Positions 45,861 through 64,000 of a stretch of DNA of 64,000 nucleotides are shown here, one piece after another. The notes under the pieces were generated by a model, which worked only from the letters and a program-made list of their open reading frames with translations, searched no databases and was not told the origin of the DNA. Source of the stretch: Enoplolaimus lenunculus (lineage: Eukaryota; Nematoda; Enoplea; Enoplida; Thoracostomopsidae); assembly GCA_030248215.1 (NCBI GenBank), contig JASANG010001435.1, positions 62,001-126,000 on the forward strand. The letters are read 5' to 3'. Within the stretch, counting starts at the first letter, position 1. Each line of letters starts with the position of its first letter. A program made the position numbers and the translations under genes.

Positions 45861-48605
45861 ACACGACACTATAGGATACCATCCTCATTATATTGTTTTG
45901 CAACTTTATGTTTGCTTTTAAGACAGCCGAATCAGAATCGTATTGTTAATGTTGTTGCGCCCTCAAACATAATATACACAATAACTAGAATCTAGAACAG
46001 TTAAAAATAACATGGTTAATCTCATATTGACCACGTTAATATATAACATCGTGAACTGCAGGAAAACTTCAAATTTCACTAGTGCAATAATACCTAATTA
46101 AAATTGGAAATATTAACACGTTTTCACTAGTTTTATTAAAGGAAAACGTGCAGTTGAAATTTTTATATGCGGGGCTAAAATTTTTCCAGGCAGACAAGTG
46201 TACTCAGGGTTGAGGTCTCCCGCCCACTTCTGGATACAGGACTGATAGTGTAGTGTGAGCCAATTAAGCACACGTTATCACCATAATATGCGTTATTTTT
46301 GAATCTTTTCGGTTATCCCCTCTCAGCTAACGTAATATGCCCAAAAATCGCTGAATTTTAAAATTTTTGCATATTTGAGCTCCGCATGACGCTCCTGATC
46401 ATTCCACGCCCGTATTTGACTTTTTGAAAAATATGATTTTTAACATACCGAGGTCCCCTATATGGAACAAAATTTTTTGTCACAAAATCAGCTAATTGAT
46501 GTTTGAAAACTGAAGCTAGCAATCGAATTGATATTTGACTCTTGTAAATCAAAATATATATGGTGAATTGGACAGAATTTCACCCTGTGCTATGCCAACC
46601 CGTAACTCGACTTTGGACTAGTCAAAAGGGCTGTATTAGGGTTCGGTTTACGACATATATGCCCTTATTTACTTAAGTAGCAAAGAAAATTTGTAGGCTT
46701 TGCCGGATATTTGTTACCACATTTTAGTTTAAGGTTTAGGAACTCTATCCGTTTACGGGCTCTTAGGGATACGGACTCCTACTGATTAAGCCTCAAACAA
46801 ATCAAATTCTTTTCGGATTGTACTAAATTTGTTAGATCGGGGGAAGGGAACGAAGACTTAAGCAGTTGGGGTTGCGCTATCCGTCACTCCATTCTGTACA
46901 CCTGCGGCCTTGACAGCCACAGCTGATTTACATACCACTGCATTTCAATACCTGTTACAAAATGTGCGAATTTTTTTCGCTCAAAACGCGGGTACAGTTG
47001 TAAATTTGTGAACGAGGGGATGCGGAATAGGTCGAAAAATTAATTTTAATCACAATGTCTGGTCCGAGTCTATTTGGGTTGGGGAACCAGCCAAATTTGT
47101 AGGAACGGCCACTCAATCCCTCGTGTGGGCACGCTTGCAACGATATGCTTTCTTTAGAAAACGGAAAAATGGGGAGCTGACGGAAAACGGGGGAGCTAAC
47201 GGAAAATGGGACAGCAATATTTTTATTGAGATTGATTTTATCAGGGGAGCTGCCGCCCCCTGCACCCCTCGCATTTGGAATGACGGCGCCATTGCTGTCC
47301 CGCGGGAAAACGGGACGCCCCTGCAAGTAACATGGGCCAATAATATTATAATAAAAGCACGTATATATCAAATTCGCACGTTTCAATTTTGCAACCAAAT
47401 CAATGCGGTTGTTTGTACTCTATGTTTGCTTTTGTAAAGTTTTTACCTTAAAGCTAGTAAAAGTAACGTTTAGAAAAAACTAGTGAAAACAAATTCCTCA
47501 GTTTTCGTAGACACACTTATGAGAAAAAATTTTGTATGCTTCTTGTGTTGACTTTTTGCTGTTTGTCACCGATAAGTTACAGTGCCAGTTTCAAACTTAG
47601 CATAGCATCCTATTTAAGATCCAGTTCAAAACTCAAGTTTCAAGGTTAAAATTACTGCTGGATACCCAGGGCCGTTTGAAGCTAATAATCAGTTTGAGAG
47701 GGAGTCCAAACACACTATTTTGATATTTTGTTTCAGGTTAAACGCTGCATATGGCACCACATTGGATACGGCCCTTTTAAAGTCAAAATATATGCACTTT
47801 TGCACCATTTTTTCAGTCCAATCTTACGTACGTACGCCTAAAGGTATGCACTACTGAAAATCCACTTGATAAATTTTGCTTTGTTCATCAAATATAAAAA
47901 AACTGAAAGTTTAATTTTCTTTAAAATTTACTGTAAAACGATAATTAATACATCAATCAAAGCATACCTATACTCTCATACTAAGGTGTATTGTAATGTT
48001 TGTTGCGTGTGAATATCACAGTTGTTACAGTTGCACGCCGTATATTTCGCCGTTTTGCGGCAGAAAACTGTTGATACTGTTGTGAAACTTTTGGTTCTAT
48101 ATTAATTAATAAAAATTTACGCAAAATATATTAAGTATTTGTTTTTTTTGCAATTATATCAGCATCAGCTCAGCATCCATCGATTGCGTTATATTTTGTT
48201 TTTAAAGCAACAATTTAAATCTTTCACTTTAACTAAAGCATGATGTTGTAATACTAGTGCGCTTACTTATGATCCGAAACGCACAATTGTTCTTTTCAAG
48301 CCATTATGAATTCAGTACTTATCTTTACAGGTTTTAAATTCAACGGCATTACTATTAAAACTACTTTGGCTCCTAATTGTAGGAGCGCTGTGTCTCCTAT
48401 CGCGCCAGCAGTCCTACGGCGGAAAAAAGTATGCTATGCGAATGGTTTCGTAATCAAACCTGAATTTCAATTGCATCCCTGCTACTATTTGTTTCTTTAG
48501 AAGTGATTGCTTTTAATATTTGAGAAGTTTCTCTTTGATGCAGCATTTATTGCAAGTATATTTTACCTTCTAATTAATTTCATTTTTCATATATCAATAA
48601 AACTA

Positions 48606-49041
48606 CTATAGTGACCCGAATAAGAGGGGGACTGATATTTATTTGGCCTCTCCAGAGAGTACCCCCTTGTTATTCGGAAACGGGCTGTTATTTATTTTTA
48701 ACCCACGATCCGCCGCCCTTCGTTACTGATATATATCCGGTACTGCAATTATCCGTTGAATTAAACATTTATTTGTGTTGCGTCAATAGCTTGAGCGATA
48801 ATACAAGGTTATACTTAGGAATGTATTTTCAAAATTTAAGTACGCTTTAAAGTTTCGAACTGAAGTTATTTAGTCCTGGAGTCATTTATGCCCTACAATT
48901 AGGGTTATTTGACATTTATGGACTCTAATTCGGGTTTAGGAACTCTATACGCTTACGTACTAGGGATACGGACTCCAATTGATTCGGACTCAAAATCGGG
49001 ATCCCCCTCTTATTACCACTCTCCCTCTTATTCGGGTCAAG
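48606..49041. mobile_element. MITE family C, near full copy
   Basis: It starts CTATAGTGACCCGAATAAGA after TA, runs through GAGCGATAATACAAGGTTAT and the CGGACTC words, and ends in two CTCTTATT blocks and TTCGGGTCAA; the last bases are decayed. It lies 260 bases upstream of the gene starting at 49301. Confidence 0.75.
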
Positions 49042-49300
49042 ATTACTAAGGTTGTACAATTTCAATTCTGCCGATGCCCTTTTAGGGAGGAATCATATTG
49101 TGCTAAACAGTAAGGACCAAGCAAAAACAGTTTTGAATATTAATAATTTTGGAAATATTTATGTAATAGATAAAAAATCGTAAAGTTGTGGCGCTATTAA
49201 TATGTAACATTAACAAACAATTGCTTACTTACATGTAACGGCAGTAATGAATTATTTTTGTAAATTAATTGTCCTAAAAGCCTTTTGGTAAATATACAAA

Positions 49301-55911
<6,611 letters not shown>

Positions 55912-55949
55912 ATCCGTCATGTCCAAAACAATTGGACATTAATAATTTC

Positions 55950-58900
55950 GGCCCATGTATAGATCAGGGGCTTCCACTTTTCCAGGGTGGAAAACTTACG
56001 ACCATGAGTGCATCGCAGCCACTCCTGTATGACGACCTGATTTTTTACTGGTTGGTAGGAAAAATCGCGGGCATAGGTTTTGCTGTGGAAAAGTGGAAAA
56101 TTCATAAGCCTGCATATTCCCTGGTTCGGTAGGGAAAATCTGTAGTGTAAAGTTTGTTTGGAAAACGGGAAAAGTGGAAAATTTAAAAGCTTATATTATT
56201 CCTGGGTTGGTAGGGAAAATTTGAAGCATAGGTTTTGGTTGGAAAACGGGAAAAGTGGAAAATTTAAACGCCTTGATTTTCCCTTGGTTGGTAGGGAAAA
56301 TCTGTAGTGTAAAAGTTTGTTTGGAAAACGGGAAAGGTGGAAATTTTAAAAGCTTACATTATTCCTTGGTTGGTAGGGAAAATTTGAAGCATAGGTTTTG
56401 GTTGGAAAACGGGAAAAGTGGAAAATTTAAACGCCTTGATTTTCCCTTGGTTGGTAGGGAAAATCTGTAGTGTAAAAGTTTGTTTGGAAAACGGGAAAGG
56501 TGGAAATTTTAAAAGCTTACATTATTCCTTGGTTGGTAGGGAAAATTTGAAGCATAGGTTTTGGTTGGAAAACGGGAAAAGTGGAAAATTTAGACGCCTT
56601 GATTTTCCCTTGGTTGGTAGGGAAAATCTGTAGTGTAAAAGATCGTTTGGAAAACGGGAAAACTGGAAATTTTAAAAGCTTACATTATTCCTGGGTTGGT
56701 AGGGAAAATTTGAAGCATAGGTTTTGGTTGGAAAATGGGAAAAGTGGAAAATTTAAACGCCTAGATTTTCCCTTGGTTGGTAGGGAAAATCTGCAGCATA
56801 GGTTTTGGTTGGAAAACGGGATGGAAAATTTAAACGCCTAAATTTACCCTGGGTTGGTAGGAAAATTCTGAAGCATTGGTTATGTTTTTAAAACGGGAAA
56901 AGTGGAAAATTTCTACGTCTAGATTTCCCCTTATTTGGAAGGGAAAATCTAAAGCATAGGTTTTGTTTGGAAAATGGGAAAAGTGGAAAATTCCAATGGA
57001 ACGATTTAACAACACATAGCAGATATTTGCTAAAATTAACAAGTTAAATATCATTTCAACGACCTGATTTCACCTCACCTGCGGCATCTTCTCCTGTTCC
57101 GGCTACTTTTGTTCACTTCCGGCTCCGGATCTGGCATTTTTCACCTCCGGTTACATCCTACAAACTAACAGGCAATATATTTCGACACTGGTCAAAACAA
57201 GAAACCTCGGAGCGGAACAGTGCAATGAACAAAATCTACTTTACACAGTTAAACCTAAATGAGCAGAGCATTTACCCGAAATAATACATGACTATTAAAT
57301 ATATCAGATTATGATAGTCCCAGCACAAGATTGGTCAAAACAAGATTCCACCGAGTGGCCCAGTATTATCTGAACATAAGTCTGTTAACAAAGTCGACGC
57401 TTTGAGTGACGCCTTAAGGTTGTAAAAAAGTTTTACTTCGTTTTAAAGACGTTGTTGGCCAATGGCCGGAAAGCCGAGGGAACATAAATATATCAAATTT
57501 GGTCGTCGCTGACTTCCAACCCAGGGTAAATCTAGGCGTTTAAATTTTCTACTTTTCACATTTTTCAACCAAAACCTATGCTTCATATATTTTCTACCAA
57601 CCTAAGGTGAATCTAGGCCTTTAAATTTTCCACTTTTCCCGTTTTCAACCAAAACCTATGCTTCAGATTTTCTTTACCAAGCCAGGGTAAGTCTAGGCAT
57701 TGAAATTTTCAACTTTTCCCGTTTTCCAACCAAAACCTATGCTTCAGATATTCCCCACCAACCTAGGGTAAATCTAGGCATTGAAATTTTCCACTTTTCC
57801 CACTTTCCAACCAAAACCTCAGATTTTCCCTACCAACCCAAAGGTAAAAATTTAGGTATTAAAATTTTCCACTTTTCCCGTTTTCCAACCAAAACCTATG
57901 CTGCCTTAGGCTTGAATTTTCCACTTTTACCGTTTTCCAACCGAAACCTTTGCTTCAGGTTTTCCCTACCAACCCAGCGAAAAAATCTAGGCATTAGAAT
58001 TTTCCACTTTTCCCGTTTTCCAACCGAAACCTTTGCTTCAGGTTTTCCCTACCAACCCAGGATAAAAATCTAGGCATTGGAATTTTCCACTTTTCCCGTT
58101 TTCCAATCAAAACCTATGCTTCAGATTTTCCCTACCAACCCAGCGAAAAAAATCCAGGCATTAGAATTTTGCACTTTTCCCGTTTTCCAACCAAAACCTA
58201 TGCTTCAGATTTTCCTTACCAACCCAGGGGAAAAATCTAGGCATTAGAATTTTCCACTTTTCCCGTTTTCCAACCAAAACCTATGCCCTACGCTTGAATT
58301 TTCCACTTTTCCACTTTTCCCGTTTTCCAACCATCGCTTTAGATTTCTCTTACTGACCAAGAAAATATCTAAGCATGTAAATTTTCCACTTTTCCCGTTT
58401 TTCAACCAAAACCTATGCTTCAGATTTTCCCTACCAACCCAGGGGAAAATCTAGGCATTCGAATTTTCCACTTTTCCCGTTTTCCAACCAAAACCCATGC
58501 TTCAGATTTCCCTACCAACCCAGGTGAAAAATCTAGGCATTAGAATTTTACACTTTTCCCGTTTTCCAACCAAAACCTATGCTTCAGATTTTCCCTACCA
58601 ACCCAGGGGAAAATCTAGGCATTAGAATTTTCCACTTTTTCCGTTTTCCAACCAAAACCCATGCTTCAGATTTCCCTACCAACCCAGGTGAAAAATCTAG
58701 GCATTAGAATTTTACACTTTTCCCGTTTTCCAACCAAAACCTATGCTTCAGATTTTCCCTACCAACCCAGGGGAAATCTAGGCATTAGAATTTTCCACTT
58801 TTTCCGTTTTCCAACCAAAAACTATGCTTCAGATTTCCCTACCAACCCAACGTAAATATAGGCATTAATAATTTTCCTACCAAATCAGCGGAATACTTAG

Positions 58901-58986
58901 CCGTCATACAGGAGTGGCTGCGCTGCACTCCTGGTTATAAGTTTTCCACCGTGGAAAACTGGAAGCCCCTGTGCTATACATTGGCC
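55950..58986. mobile_element. giant satellite-armed foldback element, 8-bp TSD
   Basis: The ends GGCCCATGTATAGATCAGGG and CCCCTGTGCTATACATTGGCC are inverted and match the TTAGGC MITE at 3249 at 19 of 20 left-end bases. A perfect 8-bp duplication ATAATTTC flanks it (55942-55949 and 58987-58994). Next inside both ends is a shared segment with CATACAGGAGTGGCTGCG or its complement. The arms are tandem arrays of one 82-86-bp monomer in opposite orientation: about 56090-57000 (a 163-bp dimer is the higher-order unit) and about 57520-58870. The spacer 57003-57520 holds a fragment of the CCGGCT-word family. The short open frames are by-products of the repeat. No transposase is present. Confidence 0.9.
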
Positions 58987-59627
58987 ATAATTTCTAACAT
59001 TTAGATACGTAGCCGCTAAATCAGAAATGCCGGATCCAGAGTAGTGGGTGAATCAAAATTAATAGGCAATAAAAATAATGTTTAATTTGTCCTAATTTGT
59101 TTCCAAAAAATTGTTTTTGAGCTTCCTCCATGAGATTTTTTCAATTAAAGCTTTCGAAATTGCCTCAAAATTGTTAATAAGCTCGCTATTTTTAATTATA
59201 AAAAAGAAAAAATTCATTACCTAAATTGACCGATTTCCGGAAAAAATCCTATGCGGCAACAGTGAATATAGGCCGGACTTCCGATTGTACGTTGGCCGTA
59301 TATCCAGTGTAACTGATTGTTTATGGCATAAACCCAGTCAAAATATATATATATACTATGCTTTTCGTGGTGCTGTATAAACGGCTCAATATTAAAATCG
59401 TTACTTGCTATTGCGTTATATATTAAACGCCGAAGACAGTTTCAAACTACAACGCGTTACTACGAAACACAGCATAATCAGTCGTGGGTACACTCAAACC
59501 TTGGACGAATGGATTTTTTTGATAAAAGCTATCTTTACGATCGTATAAACCGTTACATTTTTGAACTGAATATAAAACAAAAATTATCGATCTTTATTGT
59601 ACCCGCTAGGGTACAACCAGAAAGAAA

Positions 59628-59708
59628 AAAAATGTAATCTAAAACCTAAACATACTCTTTATGGACCTATACCGGAAACCTGGACGCCCCTTAAAGTAAC
59701 ATGGGCCA
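59628..59708 (-). repeat. solo end of a TTAGGC-type MITE
   Basis: Read on the minus strand it begins GGCCCATGTTACTTTAAGGG and continues like the left end of 8447-8637 (GCGTCCAGGTTTC, then GGTCCATAAA and TTTTAGATTACATTTTT). The partner end is not found. Confidence 0.65.
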
Positions 59709-62270
59709 TGGTGTATATATACAGCTCGAAAACAAAAAAGACAATATAACTTTATTTTGCATAAATAGTTCCGTTATAAATTTAAACACTTGCCCAACCA
59801 TTTTATACAACGACCTAAGTTTGAAATTCCAAACTTATTTATAACGCAAGTAAGGTTACCAATTGGTACGTTTGGCTTTACTACAATTATAAGAAAAAAT
59901 AGCGTTTAAACATATATATCTAATCCGAAAATTTCAACACTTTAGATATTTGCTAAAATTAGCAACTGAAAGATTATTTCAACTACGTAAATTGTTTCTG
60001 TTATATACACACCATTCTGTAGCGTTTGTTTCATATTGAACTTTAAAAAGTATTTAGTCTTATCAAATAATAGATGTGTCTGTTATAATCCCTTCTAGAC
60101 ACACTTCTGTTCGAAACCTACATCGCTTTTTCGACTTTTTAAACATTTACACCACCCATTCAACCAATCAGCTCACTCGAAAAATGTTTTAGTCGCATAG
60201 CCCAGCTTAAAAGCTCTCCGCAGCAAATCCCAACGCTCAAAAACGGGACGCTTTCTCTTCTAGTGAAAAACTGACCACTCAAGCTAAAAGTTCTTGAACC
60301 CTTAGACAGCTCACGCCAATCGTAGTATTCATCAGCCAAGCAAACTACTTACGTACAAAATTATCGTTCTGTCACTACTTTAGAAAACATCACCTTTTCC
60401 ATAAAAACCAGAATAACAAATATATACGACTGTTGCAATCTCGATAAGACGTTCACTGCTCACCATATATAGCTTATATATACACATACGATCAATCACT
60501 GAATGAGTTGCATAGCTGAAAACAGTAAGTAGAAAACGAACGTTTGTTGTATATTACAAAAAGTTATTAAAACAGTTAAATTTAAAATTAGTAAAAACAG
60601 AAGTTGATTTCAATGCAGTAAAAACCATAAAAAAGGCACTTGTTTAGCACACACACCATAACAGTAAAAACAATATAAATAAACGCTAAGTTTGCTTCAA
60701 AGCATTGAATAAACAATTTACTCACATACAGTTTCGTTTCTAAATGTTTACCTTAATATTCAAACGGAGACGGATCCAAAAAAATCTGACCGGGGGCGGG
60801 CTGGCAAATGTTTTATAAAACGCAATTTTTACTGTATGCTACATATTCCATTAGCAGCGAAATTATCAATTTTGCTGAGGGCTAAAAATTGTTAGGGGGA
60901 CCTTATCATTTTTCACAAAACATTTTCTGAGGGTGAAAAATTGTAAGGTAGGAACCATACGATTTTATCACACAAAAACTTGTAACGGGGCACGTACGCT
61001 CGTCCCTCTGGATCCTGTAGTGCAAACAAAACAACAATTTTTAAAATTTCCACTGAAACAGAAAAAAACACGACAGCTTATTCTATTGAATTCAAGGCGT
61101 AGCCAGGGGAAATTTAAATGTAAACCCATCTTTGTGAATTCACCCGGAGATTTATTACCAACATTTTCACTTTCTAACACATGAATCCTCGTTAGAAAAA
61201 TTTTTTCTAAAATTTTTCCACCTTTTCCTTAATTTTTGCCAAAACCATTGATTCTATTGTTGGCAACATTATTGGATGGTAACTAATACTTAAATCCAAT
61301 GGCGATTGAAGATAGTCTAAAGAACAGACGGATTGGTAAAAGCATTGAAAATTATACTAAAACTACCAAAGCTGTACTGCGACAGCACTGAAACGACTAC
61401 TAACCTTTTGTAACCCAGCCGTACTTATTCAGGTGCAATATTTGACAATTTAACGCACATCTCTACTTCACGATAAATTTCAAACCAACAAGCCAAAACT
61501 TAATGGACCAGATCTGGTGCTTTACAGTTTACACACAGAAAGAATAGCGCACAACAATGAGTCTTACACATGTATACAAAATTAGTAGTAACAAATGAAT
61601 GATAAACTCTCTAAAGCACCAGGAAAAGTGTATACAAAAATCGCAATATGTATTAGGAAGCAAACAAATTTCAATACCTTATGTTCCACTTCAAAATGTT
61701 GTCATACCCTCTCACGAAAAGTTTGTTTCGTCTTGAAATTAAGATATTTATGAACGCATAAGCAGATTTCTGCGTTTTTACACCATTTACAAACCCACCT
61801 ATTCTACAAACGCCAGTTATAATTTCACAACACCTGGACATTATAGCTTTAAAAAGACCACGAGGAATTCTTAGAGTTGCGCTACTATACTTGCCGCACA
61901 CCGCCGCGCAGAGAACTCTTGGCTTCATAACAACTGCGAACGGACGCAAATCTAAACGTTGGCCTAATCTTGTGCAATCAATAAAGTAACTTACAGTTTT
62001 TGAATAGAAGTTGAAGAATTCATGTTAAAAGCAAGCTTTGTTATGCATAAAATAAAACCATAAATAAAATAATCATAATAATAATAACAATTATGCACAT
62101 CGGGTTTAAAGCACAAAAATAAGGCAAATTATCGAATCATGAATCGTATAAAGACTACATTGTTTATTCATTATATACATACACGATTAATCAGCTCATA
62201 CACACCTACAAATTACAAGCAAATCCCGTAAAGCCAAAATAAAGTTACAGCTATAACTCATGATGCCTTA

Positions 62271-62492
62271 AGCCCAACTCACACCTGCAAGTTTTTGCAG
62301 CGAGAACTCGCAGCTGCAAAAAGCACGAAATGCCTGCAGCTGCAAGTATTTTCAAGAGAACATTCCTACTAAAACAATCAAACTGCTGGTGCAAGAAATT
62401 CAAGCGACTTGCAGCTGCGTTCACAATTATTTTTGTGACCAAACTTGAGCGTGCAAGTTTTTGCTGAAAATCTTGCACATGTGAATAGGGCT
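62271..62492. mobile_element. Harbinger-like MITE family D, copy 3
   Basis: The ends AGCCCAACTCACACCTGCAA and CACATGTGAATAGGGCT are inverted and flanked by TTA on both sides (62268-62270 and 62493-62495). GCAGCTGCAA words lie inside. Confidence 0.82.
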
Positions 62493-62550
62493 TTAAACTT
62501 CTTGATTGTTAGTTGCTAGTATACACATTCTTCCGAAGTATTAATTTGAT

Positions 62551-62935
62551 AGCCCATGTGAACATCAGGGGCTGAGAGCTTATTGGCGCGACTGTAATAG
62601 AGTAAGCTTAAGCTCTGTGCAAAACATACGCTATTAACTAAGCTAGTCAGTGAGCGTTGAAAAAGTAAACGTCCTGGGTTTTAGTTAGTTGGGTATCAAA
62701 TTTTCTTGTTTCTAGCAAGCTTTTATGTGTAATAATCATTGGAGCCATAAGGCGAAACTTCATAAAAGTGCAAATCACAAGCAATCCGTAAAATACTGGT
62801 TTAATTTCAGGCGAGGGTAGATCTTTTTAGCGCGGGTATACCCGCAGGGAAAAAAATTCTTACCTCCTTACCATCAACCCGCTCTGCTAATGCTCCTGTT
62901 ACGGCCCTGTTTTATACATTGGCGATTACAGAAGG
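62551..62935. mobile_element. probable GGCCCATGT-family element, diverged
   Basis: The left AGCCCATGTGAACATCAGGG and right CGGCCCTGTTTTATACATTGG resemble the family's ends, and ATAGAGTAAGCTTAAGCTC matches their subterminal part. The interior is unrelated and the target duplication is not clear. Confidence 0.5.
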
Positions 62936-63151
62936 CGAAAATTCTTGTCATTACTGTTTATTATTTTCTAGACCAAAGTCAAGGCTTGTGTCTCAGACTA
63001 AAATAAGCTTTCAGGTTTAAAACATAACTCTACGACCTCAGAATACGCAAGAAGGGTAAGTATATTCAAAAACCGTCACTACAATTTCAAGACAATATAA
63101 AACAATCGCACATTTTATAATAAGCGTCACAATGAAATATAAAAATAATAA

Positions 63152-63744
63152 TCATTCGGTACTTTGACTTTGTTGCGTGCTATCAGAACGAACATCACTA
63201 TTCATATCACCGTTTTGTGGGTTCGATGGATGGTCTGAAAACCAAAAATGCATCACTATTAATTGCCAGTTTAGCTCATTAAGACCCAAATTAATTACAG
63301 GGGCATGCCCACTATAGCTCGGCTCATGTTAACAATTATAGGGACCTGCATATTAAGCCTAAGCCTATATTTCAGTCTGAACACAGGTCTAATCAATTTG
63401 GGCAATGATAACGCTTCCCGACCTCACTATAGCTCTCTCTCCGTGATTAACCCTCATCTGCAAGTAATCCTAATAGTTCAATTAACCCTAAATCCAGGCA
63501 CTTTTCTTGATTTCTCTCCCACACTCTCTATCCCTCGTCCCTTTCTACTGGCTTACTTTCATCTGCAAGGGATCCTTCACGAGATCCAACCGATCCATCG
63601 GTATCACCAACTACATCGTGCGACATTGTCCGATGCGTTCCAGTGAACATACGCGACGCTGTAACCGGCGAGGATGACGTCATCGAAGTATCTTTGAGAA
63701 AGCGTGAACTCATACTGCGTACCGTATCACCACCTCGGTCACGT
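63152..63744 (-). CDS. 3' end of an unrecognised gene, two exons
   Basis: On the minus strand, a ctttcag acceptor precedes an exon at 63744-63557 that ends GCAGATGAAA|GTAAGC. The last exon, 63234-63152, follows a ttttcag acceptor in matching phase and stops at TGA. The joined end reads DRGGDTVRSMSSRFLKDTSM ... SLADENHPSNPQNGDMNSDV ... STE, a Ser/Thr/Asp-rich, hydrophilic tail with no family I recognise. The frame is also open through the upstream acceptor into the 21-bp repeats, where it would encode DGAVRVT heptads, so the exon might instead begin further upstream. The 5' part lies beyond the window. Confidence 0.6.
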
Positions 63745-63789
63745 CTGAAAGTACGTAAGGGTTGCGCTAAACTTGACGTCCGGCGCCGT

Positions 63790-63915
63790 CCGTCACCGTG
63801 CGTCACCCGTACGGCGCCGTCCGTCACCCGTACGGCGCCGTCCGTCACCCGTACGGCGCCGTCCGTCACCCGTACGGCGCCGTCCGTCACCCGTACGGCG
63901 CCGTCCATCACCGTG
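63790..63915. repeat. GC-rich 21-bp tandem repeat
   Basis: The unit CGTCACCCGTACGGCGCCGTC repeats five times with almost no change, plus a diverged unit at each end. It is strongly GC-rich in an AT-rich window and contains the palindromes CCGTACGG and GGCGCC. It lies just upstream (in gene sense) of the minus-strand exon at 63744 and is open in that frame. Confidence 0.93.
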
Positions 63916-64000
63916 CGTCACCATACGTTATCGTATGTGTGCTTATTTGCGTACTATACCTCACGGTGACGAACGACGCCTCGCGATGAACGGACGACGC

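Larger units (their letters stand above)
38795..49300. other. gene-poor interval with repeats
   Basis: About 10.5 kb follow the USP stop codon. The proximal part must include its 3' untranslated region; an AATAAA occurs at about 40954, but I cannot show it is used. I see no convincing gene. Listed elements cover 39502-39956, 42036-42225, 43369-44290, 44531-44848, 45676-45860 and 48606-49041. The stretches 40000-42030, 42230-43360 and 45870-48600 are AT-rich with only fragments, including an element end near 47300-47340 (CGCCCCTGCAAGTAACATGG). Confidence 0.55.
55912..63151. other. gene-poor interval
   Basis: I see no gene between the two flanking genes. The large foldback at 55950-58986 fills the left part. 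From 59000 to 62260 the sequence is AT-rich with no clear structure, except an element-end fragment at 59628-59708 and a GC-rich hairpin relic near 61868-61930 (relative of 2917-3100). Elements at 62271-62492 and 62551-62935 are listed separately. Confidence 0.6.

Noticed and set aside
46955-47437. Opposing frames of 104-147 codons
   Set aside because: Low complexity with repeated GGGGAGCT.ACGGAAAA words and an element end at the right; no splice or family support.
48331-48428. Possible exon after tttacag with a GTATGC donor
   Set aside because: The frame GFKFNGITIKTTLAP... is short, unrecognised, and cannot join the 49301 exon in frame because of the TAA at 49289-49291. At most it is a 5' untranslated exon.
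56255-56841. Repeated open frames with GKICSVKVCLENGK-type peptides
   Set aside because: They are translations of the tandem monomer in the foldback element; the 163-bp period is not a multiple of three and the frames overlap successive repeats.
57520-58870. Regular spaced repeats as a CRISPR array
   Set aside because: The whole monomer repeats without unique spacers, and the genome is animal with introns.
63305-63646. Plus-strand frame of 113 codons with a hydrophobic start
   Set aside because: It overlaps the minus-strand exon with matching splice phases and begins in intron-like sequence; no family features.

Overview
This is eukaryotic, animal DNA, AT-rich overall, with spliced genes and a very dense load of small transposable elements. 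Two genes are recognisable from their proteins: a COE/EBF (UNC-3/Collier-type) transcription factor and a USP2/USP21-type ubiquitin hydrolase. TTAGGC words, the nematode telomere hexamer, recur inside dispersed elements. A nematode with a large repeat-rich genome is therefore my best guess, but only a guess.

Layout. (1) 1-9839: 3' part of a COE gene on the + strand, six exons from 5972 to 9839. The DNA-binding exons are not seen and presumably lie upstream of the window. (2) 9840-25584: gene-poor, filled with MITEs, nested elements and minisatellites, with one or two doubtful open stretches near 12.6-13.1 kb. (3) 25585-38794: a 12-exon + strand gene for a USP-family deubiquitinase. The exons join in phase to 1132 codons plus stop, one intron appears to use a GC-AG donor, and one intron holds an intact antisense RNase H-bearing LINE (33757-38119) with a perfect 15-bp target duplication. 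(4) 38795-49300: gene-poor, repeats. (5) 49301-55911: a + strand gene of one giant exon plus a short last exon (1641 aa, 35-glutamine tract) that I do not recognise. (6) 55912-63151: gene-poor, dominated by a 3.04-kb foldback element. (7) 63152-63744: the last two exons of a - strand gene that runs out of the window, preceded by a GC-rich 21-bp tandem repeat.

The genes show no sign of acting together; they look like ordinary neighbours in a metazoan chromosome. The most unusual signal is in the repeats. Several families of 8-bp-TSD (hAT-like) non-autonomous elements enclose arrays of short words: TTAGGC, CCGGCT, GGAACC, CCGATT, or an 82-86-bp satellite monomer. Many insertions can be proved from the sequence by perfect or near-perfect target-site duplications and by nesting. 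Other MITE families have TA or TTA target duplications (mariner-like and Harbinger-like).

All exon models come from reading frames, splice consensus, phase agreement and remembered family motifs. No transcript or database evidence was available.
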